Positions 57,309 to 64,000 of a stretch of 64,000 nucleotides of DNA are shown piece after piece. A model generated the notes under the pieces. That model made no database searches and was not told the DNA's origin. It saw only the letters and a program-made list of their open reading frames with translations. The DNA is taken from contig JAYWVB010000050.1 of assembly GCA_039881045.1 (NCBI GenBank), forward strand, positions 186,001-250,000, in the 5' to 3' direction. This stretch comes from Chaetomium olivaceum. Taxonomy: Eukaryota; Ascomycota; Sordariomycetes; Sordariales; Chaetomiaceae. Numbering within the stretch: the stretch's first letter is position 1; each line of letters opens with the position of its first letter. Both the position numbers and the translations under genes were made by a program.

Positions 57309-59230
57309 TCAATCACCCTTTTCGGGGTTGAACTCAACGTCGCTCTTCTTTTGGATATCGCCAAAGATCTCGTCAATTTGCTCGAGTGATTTGCCTGCAA
57401 CCACCGTTAGCTCATGCTTCATCATTGTTTCAGGTTGCACGTACCTCTTGTCTCCGGATAGGCAAATGCAAAGACAACTACGCATAGAGCGTTGGTGAGA
57501 ACGAAGAGGATCTGTTACTTTGTCAGTCACTGGAACATCTTAGTCCGGTGGGCCTGGTCACCCACGTAGTACTTCCATCCGACTCTCTCAAGAGCAATGG
57601 GGGAACAACTGGGTAATGATCAAGCTGATGGAGTAGTGGATGACCTGAACGACAGCGTTGGCTTTGGCGCGGAGCTCTGTCGTGAAAACCTCAGGTCTGT
57701 AGGCTTTGTCAGTGTTGCTCATTCTCAACTTTAGGGTTCACGTACGGAATAATCCAAGTCATCGGACCCAACAGTGCCGAATAATTTGCTGATACCAAGA
57801 AAATACAAGCAATCAGGGCCTTTTGAGCGGCTTGGTTTGTCGGCACACGCGGTACCGCGGGGTACAAGGCGGCAAGAATGGTGATGATGAGATACGATAC
57901 CGAGAGCAGCGCAGAGCTGGTGACCAGGATCTTCTTGCGGCCGATTTTGTCGACAAAGAACAACGAGAGGATACAAGCAACGGGCGCAACGCAGCCGTAC
58001 AAGCCGCTGACAAGCAACTGTTGATCTTGGTCAAACTGCAGCGTGGCATAAATGGCCGTCTGGAAGTACTGCACGAAACTGATACCGGACAACATTGCGG
58101 CGGCCCAGACGAAAGACCCAACGAACAGGCGTCTTCTAAATGGGGGTGTGCGGACGAGGTCAGCCCAACCAAGACGGTGTTGTGCTTGGACCTCTTCAGA
58201 AATGCTGGTCTGGATGATGGCAAACTCGGTCCGGCACCAGTCATCGTTCGAGCCGTTGTCATGCCACCTGTGGAAGGATACCTCGGCTTCTTCGTAACGG
58301 CCCTTCAGGCACAGCCATCTCGGTGACTCGCTGATGAAGAGGACACCGACACCGAGGATGAAAGCGGGAATGGCCTGGATGGCAAAGCCAAGCCGCCACT
58401 GGTTGGCGTTGGCCCATTTCCCTTCACCTACGCCAGTCCATAGGGCGACGAAGAATCCCCAGGCGACCACTTTGAAAGTTCATGGTTAGTTTAGGACGAC
58501 AACTGAACGGCGCGATGAATTCTATGTGGGACTCACTCATTTGGTTCACAGCCGTGATTCTGGCGCGCTCGTTGGTCTAATCACTATCAGCATCACGATG
58601 GTTTTGGAATCATGACCCGGGTTGCCCAGGAAGGCCTGTACTTACCTTTGCAATCTCAGCTCCGAACACCGGAGCTACTCCAGTGATGGTACCGACGGCA
58701 TATCCGATCAACAGACGCCCAATGATGACTATCACAACATTTTGTCAGGTTATTGTTTGTGCTTCCCGGATCTCTAGGGTGAATGAAGCTTACGCATGGC
58801 AACGTGGGCGGCACCAGCCATCAGGGCTCCTCCAAGCACTCCCCAAGCGCACCCAAAGGCGATGGCCTTCCGCCTGCCAAATCTGTCACTAGTTACACCC
58901 ACCGAGGCGCTGCCCAGCCATGCTATGGTGTTGTCAGCGGTTGGGCCTGGCTGAGACTAGGGACTGGGGTATTTGCACCTCCAGCTTGGTAAACCGAGAC
59001 AATGGCACCGCGAAGAGGTGCATTGGCTTGTCAAAGTACGTGTTGAACGACCAGGGCTAGGCTGGGTGTGATGATTCCCGAGTCGCTAGCGAGGGGAGCC
59101 GTTAACATTCCGGGGCAGGTGCAGAGTGACGGGTTCAAGTTTCAACTCACAAGCCATAGAGAAACCCGCCGATGCCGAGGAATAACGAGGCAAGGAAGGG
59201 TTTTGGTTAGCCAGGGTTCTTTGACGACAT
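57309..59230 (-). CDS. MFS sugar transporter with several frame breaks
   Basis: Exons located by splice signals include 59151-59230 (start uncertain), 58979-59085, 58794-58922, a segment ending at 58646, a short exon around TNERARITAVNQM, a long exon to about 57749, and smaller ones to the stop at 57309. Sugar-porter motifs are clear: FLYGFDSGIITPSLA, SDRFGRRKAIAFG after helix 2, LIIGRLLIGYAVG, SPRWLCLKGRYEEAE after helix 6, DKIGRRKK-like FVDKIGRKKILV, GPMTWIIP, PEVFTTELRAKA and FAYPETRGKSLEQIDEIF. Breaks lie near codon 8 (TAA if the ATG at 59230 is used), at a CCC run near 59055, a TT run near 59020, and a C5 run near 57600. It would move hexoses or related sugars. Either a damaged gene or damaged sequence. 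Confidence 0.75.
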
Positions 59231-60725
59231 CGCAACGATGTGAAGGCGGGTAGCGGCGGGTGACAATTCCGAAAAGACAACAACGAGGAGTAAACACCAC
59301 TTGATCATGAAAAAGGCTCCGGCCCTTGGGATCGACAGAGCTTTATCTTCCCCACGCACCCCGCGTGCCAGTTGCAACCCTCCACACCTCGGAGCAAACT
59401 GCCGAGGGGACAGTGCGGGCTAGGCCCGGGCCAAGGCGAGCTAGCGTGCGGAGAAGTATCCGGCCGACAAGGTGACTCGCCGAGACAGAGGTTATTCCCA
59501 GCAGCATTCAGTAATCGGAGCGCCCTGCATGCGGTAGCCGTTACCCAAGCTGCCGGGTTTTGCTCCCACGTGGCGCGCCGAGATTGCCGTGGGCCCAGTA
59601 TTTGTTGGTCGACGAGAGATACATGTGGGAGGAAGTAGGGAAATGTTTTGAGGTACGGATTCGATCGATGGTAGGTAGGTCGTTTTCAACACTGAAAACA
59701 GCACGGTGTCATCCTTGAGAAAGCCCGATCCCTGCCACCATATTCTCCGTTCATTTAAACCGAACTTTACGGGCGCTTTTTGCAGACAATCAAACTTGTT
59801 TTTGAAAGATGCTCCAAAAGTCCTAAAACTGCATCGAGCACTGAGAATTGAGAGTAAATAACAGAGGAAGCGAGGAATGGAAATCGACCAAAACACATAA
59901 ACTGGATAAAGCAATGCTGCCCGAGTACCTCCCGAGACCAGCGGATACATCTTACATCACTTCGAAGCACAATAGATGGAAAGTTTGGCCGAGAGTTACA
60001 TTCGGAATCCAATGTTTTGTGCACATGGGGCGAGAGATATATGTGCTGTACAAGGCGCCATATATTCACCATGTAGGGGATAGTCAAAAGGAGTCAAGGG
60101 CTGATGCCTGATCAGTAATCTCGACTAACCAAGTAATGTAGTATCCCTCAGGGTGAGAATTTGCTATGTAAAAGTACCTCCTTGGCATCGCAACCAGCAG
60201 CGTGGTGTTTAGCGAGACACGCGGAGATCACCAGGATACCTATTCAGCCCTAAGTCAGGAAAGTCCGAGCCTCGCATTAGGCTCCCACCGTTCTTGGAAA
60301 TGATGATAAATCGGAATATTCATGTTGCCATTCAAGAAAGGAGTGATCATCTCTGCCGGTGTGGTAGCGTAGCATCACTACGCTCTTTGAAACATGGTGG
60401 CTGTGAGTGCGTCGCGCTTGTCATTTTTCTTCGCTCACAGGGCTGAGCGCTTGACCAGCGGCACGGCAATGTTAATTAAGGCCAAGACCAGGGGCTTTCT
60501 CGATCTCATCCGATGGCCAGTCGCCTGAACTCCCTGGTTACATCGGGCCGGGGGGTCGTGGTCAGTTTCGCCGCAAGCCAACGTCCTTTAAGTTAGAGCC
60601 GCTTACGGCCCAAGGTTATTCTCGGATTCGGGTGGCAGACACAAAAACAGTCACCTCCGCCAGCAGTTCCGCAGAGTTCAGCGCGACCATGTTGTAACCT
60701 CGTTTCTCCGCGCGCCGACCCGAGA
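59231..60725. other. Intergenic spacer
   Basis: About 1.5 kb lies between two divergent genes (sugar transporter minus, Cys/Ser-rich protein plus). Open frames here are short and unlike any family. No repeat or RNA gene was seen. Confidence 0.5.
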
Positions 60726-62017
60726 ATGGCGACTCAGACCGTCATCCTCACCTCCCTGCCCACCAGCAAGAGGTACCGCGCATACCGTCTCTCAACCTCC
60801 TTGCTCTTCTCGCCCTCTTCAAAACACGCACCACCATGGCGCAGGCGCAATCACAATGTTTTTACCCCGACGGCGCCCCAAGCAGCGACGTCCCCTGCGA
60901 CCCCGACGCCGAAGTCAGCATGTGCTGCGGCAGCACGAGTTTGTGTCTTTCGTCGGGCCTCTGCCGCGACCGGAGCACGGGGCCCGATGACGGTATCAGC
61001 TACGCGCGGGGGACTTGTACTGATCCGGAGTGGGGGAGTGATGTTTGTCCACAGAAATGTCGAATTAGTACGTAAACAGACCCGCCCCGGGCGTCTTGTT
61101 TTGGTTGAGGTTGGAAGAATGACGTGTTTAGCATCCTATGGAGACGAGGTTGAGAGGTTGGTTGCTGACCTGGTGTGGCTCGCAGATCCGGACGCGGCGA
61201 CAAACGCAACGGCGTACGATTTCGGGGCGGGCGGCGTGCAGGTGTGGGAGTGCTCCGCCGAGGGGTATGCCGAGCCCGCAGCGTATTGCTGTGAGTCGGC
61301 ACGGGAGCAGACGGCGTGCTGCCAAACACAGAGCGCCGTGTTCTCGTTGCGCGGCGCCAGCATCGGGAACGCGCTGGCCGTGCAGACCTTTCCGTTCTCG
61401 GATTCCTCGACGAGTACGACGGTTTCAAGGACCTCTTCAGGGCAGACGTCGAGTACAACGGGAACCTCGGCGACGTCAGTGTCAGAAACAGGTAGGCGGG
61501 ACTGTCTTTTATGGGAGCATACGGGAAGATGACTGACGTCTCGAAAGGGACGGCAATAACAAGCCACAGCACGAGCAGCGCGTCGTCAACATCATCAGCC
61601 GAAGCAACCTTAGGCGAGGGAGGCTTGAGTGATTCGACCAAGATGGGCTTGGGTATCGGAATCGGGATAGGGGTAGCAGGTCTGATCTCGGCCGCTATCT
61701 TGATCTGGTACTGGATGCGGAATCGAAAACCCAAGGCGGTACCGGCAGCAGGTCCCCAGCACCACGAGCTTTATTCGGGCGGCGGCAGAACTGAGCTGCC
61801 AGAGGGAGCCATGCTAATGAGGGAATCGCCGAAAGAACTCGCTGGCGATCAGGGGATATATGAGATGCATACGGCGGAGCACGGGCCTGTCGAGATGCAC
61901 GCCGCCGGCGGCATGTGGAGGATTCAAAACGGTCCGGAGCTCCATGCCTGTGGTGAGAATGCGCCAGCCGAGATGTCTGTAGGGTCACCTAAATCGTATT
62001 TCAACAGATGGCGATAG
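60726..62017 (+). CDS. Secreted/wall-sensor-like Cys-rich, Ser/Thr-rich single-pass membrane protein
   Basis: Exons are 60836 (or earlier) to 61067, 61186-61491 and 61548-62017, with introns of 118 and 56 nt (GT..AG, branch CTGAC in both). From the ATG at 60836 the product is 335 residues. The N-terminal ectodomain is Cys-rich (QSQCFYPDGAPSSDVPC, VSMCCGSTSLCLSSGLC, CPQKC), followed by YCCESAREQTACCQ, a Ser/Thr-rich stalk and one helix (GLGIGIGIGVAGLISAAILIWYW). A cytosolic tail of ~100 residues is rich in Glu, His and Met. A hydrophobic leader (LNLLALLALFKT) lies just upstream in the same frame as 60836 but lacks an ATG, while the ATG at 60726 is in another frame; one missing or extra base there would join them. 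The architecture resembles MID2/WSC-type sensors. Ligand unknown. Confidence 0.72.
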
Positions 62018-62438
62018 GAAAAATGGGTTATTCCGGTGTTGCCGGGAACAACACCGTGCTAACATGAACCAAGTGCCCGGTTGTTCTGTTCTAGGCGCAC
62101 ACAAGTATTCAGGAAATCAAAAAGCCACAGGCGAACATTGAAAGAACAGCCAAAACCTTGAAAACCATCCCCGCCTCTCCGCTCGGGCAAGCGCCTGTCA
62201 GGGGTTGAGTTGCTTGGCTGGGGTAGCTCGGCGCCTCACCGTGGCACGGAGATAGGTGCACTATGCAACCTTAGTTGGGATCTCATCCACAGTGGCGACT
62301 TGTGATATTGGATAATAGGCGGACTGGAGTTGATGATAGAGTGGAGTTCCAGGCGTTGAGGACATGGCTTGTTTATTTCTACCACTACATAGACCCAAAA
62401 CGAATGCGTTTTCTGCATGTATGTACAATGCTTCGTCA
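62018..62438. other. Convergent spacer
   Basis: This lies between the 3' ends of the Cys/Ser-rich gene (plus) and the HET gene (minus). No feature was seen. Confidence 0.55.
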
Positions 62439-64000
62439 TTAAATCAAGAACAGCTGTCTCTTCCCACTGTCGGGAAAAAAACTGTGATCCCACTTCTTGT
62501 TTGTGACCTTGGCTAGGCCGACGCGTCGGTGCTTTGGTTCCCCATTGCCACGGTCGACCGACACCAGCGCTAAACACAGAGAAGTTAGGTTGCCACCCGC
62601 CGACCCCGCATGTAGCACCGGTAGACACCAGACACTCAGCGGCTGATCGATGCTCATCCGAGGGTAGTCGAGGAAGATACTCCCTAGCGATTCTCCTGTT
62701 ACCGGGTCCAGCAGCGCGTTCTTTCGGATCTCATAGACTTTCTCCGCCACTGACGCTCCAGCCAACCGAACCTCCCTCAGGTATCCTGTAACTCTCAACA
62801 TCCCGCCGTCCACCTCCCCGTACTCGTTGATGGTCGCCAGAGGTGTTGTGACTTCCTCAATCTCAAACCAATCCTTGTTCCATACCCCGTGGTACTTTGG
62901 TTGAGGTATCTCGTCGAACTTGATGCTCGTCAGGTTGACCGAAGCCCACGACCAACTGGGTGCCCTGAACGGTTGTTCACCTGGTTGGATCGGGCCCTCA
63001 ACCTTCCATAACAAACCTTGATGAAGGTCCTTCTCCCACAACCCTGCCACATATCTGTCGTCCACCAACTCCCGGAACCGACTAGCCAAACCGCCAATCG
63101 CCGGTAGAATATCGAACTGTTTGGTGATGCCCCGCACCGTGTACCTTTCCACCGTCCGGTACCAATCCATATACAACTCCCGTTTTTCCACCCTTTCTCG
63201 CACCTTTCCGTCGTCACCCAACAACCTCACCCATCCAGCACCCAAACCCTTAGCCACTTCCGCCAACCCCTCTCCAACTTCCCTCATCTCCGGCGCATTT
63301 TCACACGCCTCACCACCCTTACAAACCCACCTCACGCGAAACCCCTCCCACCTAACCGTCCTCTGGGCCAACACTAGCTCCTGCATCGTCCACGCCCTCC
63401 CATCCAACGGCCCCTCCCCCAAAGCCAAAGCCTTCCCCCCCTTACCAGCACCACCACCACCATCGCCACCCCCCGCCACCAACGCCGCCTCCCTCCACCC
63501 CAGCACCCTCCCCACCCTCACCACCCTCTCCCCCGCCGGCCAGTCAAACCACTGCCACCCCTTCCCATTATCCCCCGTCACCACCCCGACCCCCGGCATC
63601 CGCACCGTCACCCCCATCAGAGGCTGCCACGCCCACCCGTCCCTCGGCGTCCACAGCCCGCCCCGCGAATCCGCAGACTTGACGGCCGCCAGGACGAGGG
63701 CACAGCCGGCAAAATAGGCGCCCATGCGCGCGGCTTCGTGCGCCCAGTCGGCGCGTGAGTCTTGCAGGATGCAGAGCGAGTCGATCCAGAGGTAGCGGTG
63801 GCCTAGGGCGCGGGTGGTCTGGATGGCGTGGTGGAATGTGGGGGGGAGGGTTGTTGTTGCGGGTGTAGCAGAGGAGGGGAGGGATGCGGTTGGGTCCGGG
63901 GTGAAGGGGGGCAGGGAAACGAGGTGGGAGGAGAGGTTGACGGTGGTGGTGGTGAGGGGCGGGTGCAGGCCCCAGCAGTGGGAGAGGGCGAGGTAGGTTG
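62439..64000 (-). CDS. HET-domain protein, 5' end beyond the window
   Basis: One frame is open from the right edge to the stop at 62439 (about 520 residues visible). The HET domain begins at the edge with YLALSHCWGLHPPL, then FHHAIQTTRALGHRYLWIDSLCILQDS, and continues with LDGRAWTMQELVLAQRTVRW. The typical APSWSWASVNL follows, with a C-terminal region VTGYLREVRLAG and a mostly hydrophilic end. The domain is interrupted by Gly-rich inserts (GGGDGGGGAGKGG). The protein is probably a non-self recognition or cell-death factor; specificity is not readable. The N-terminus and first exon lie beyond position 64000. The visible frame is intact. Confidence 0.88.
   Translation of the reverse strand, partial: TYLALSHCWGLHPPLTTTTVNLSSHLVSLPPFTPDPTASLPSSATPATTTLPPTFHHAIQTTRALGHRYLWIDSLCILQDSRADWAHEAARMGAYFAGCALVLAAVKSADSRGGLWTPRDGWAWQPLMGVTVRMPGVGVVTGDNGKGWQWFDWPAGERVVRVGRVLGWREAALVAGGGDGGGGAGKGGKALALGEGPLDGRAWTMQELVLAQRTVRWEGFRVRWVCKGGEACENAPEMREVGEGLAEVAKGLGAGWVRLLGDDGKVRERVEKRELYMDWYRTVERYTVRGITKQFDILPAIGGLASRFRELVDDRYVAGLWEKDLHQGLLWKVEGPIQPGEQPFRAPSWSWASVNLTSIKFDEIPQPKYHGVWNKDWFEIEEVTTPLATINEYGEVDGGMLRVTGYLREVRLAGASVAEKVYEIRKNALLDPVTGESLGSIFLDYPRMSIDQPLSVWCLPVLHAGSAGGNLTSLCLALVSVDRGNGEPKHRRVGLAKVTNKKWDHSFFPDSGKRQLFLI

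Noticed and set aside
1..64000. CRISPR arrays, bacterial operons or phage genes
   Set aside because: No regularly spaced repeats and no bacterial-type gene packing; introns throughout mark nuclear fungal DNA.

Overview
The window is nuclear DNA of a filamentous ascomycete, most likely a Sordariomycete. The evidence is: short introns (about 50-135 nt) with GT..AG ends and CTAAC/CTGAC branch sites; Ser/Thr-rich surface proteins; two HET-domain genes; fungus-specific families (2EXR, PTH11/rhodopsin-like, GFA, RRT8-like); and RIP-like stop codons (TGG to TAG, CAG to TAG) in transposon and kinase relics. There are no operons; spliced genes lie on both strands between AT-richer spacers.

Layout. 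1-5 kb: a decayed fragment and an adjacent 2EXR-domain gene, then a monocarboxylate-type MFS transporter. 5-7.3 kb: a gene-free spacer. 7.4-11.4 kb: a six-exon gene for a ~1186-residue protein joining a B-box-like zinc finger, a GBP/atlastin-like GTPase, a RING-type finger and an intact patatin phospholipase. This is the strongest candidate for an undescribed signalling or defence system. 11.7-23.4 kb: an allantoate-type permease, a multi-pass membrane protein, a very long Ser/Thr-rich secreted protein and an EI24/RRT8-like membrane protein. 23.8-26.8 kb: an APH-kinase relic, then a complete HET gene. 27-33 kb: GH11 xylanase, GMC oxidoreductase and a 7-TM rhodopsin-domain protein. 34-38.2 kb: an intron-bearing tRNA-Glu, a GFA enzyme, and a convergent pair (2-hydroxyacid dehydrogenase and FAD monooxygenase). 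39.4-41.4 kb: an F-box-like protein. 41.7-43.6 kb: direct repeats next to a headless class V chitinase tail. 44-48.5 kb: a dihydrolipoamide-dehydrogenase-like flavoprotein, an intron-bearing tRNA-Arg, a VOC protein and a Tc1/mariner relic. 49-53 kb: a basic RG-tailed protein and an amino-acid permease. 55.2-57.0 kb: a complete but dead pogo/Fot1 transposon with 26-bp inverted repeats and a TA target. 57.3-64 kb: a sugar transporter, a Cys/Ser-rich single-pass membrane protein, and a second HET gene cut by the window edge.

Many otherwise well-conserved genes (2EXR, mucin-like, GMC, F-box, RG-tailed, amino-acid permease, sugar transporter, possibly the Cys/Ser-rich gene) contain one or more single-base frame breaks. 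Nearly all can be repaired by changing the length of a short homopolymer. This points to sequencing or assembly error more than to biology, although decay cannot be excluded. Exon coordinates are inferred from splice signals and reading-frame continuity.
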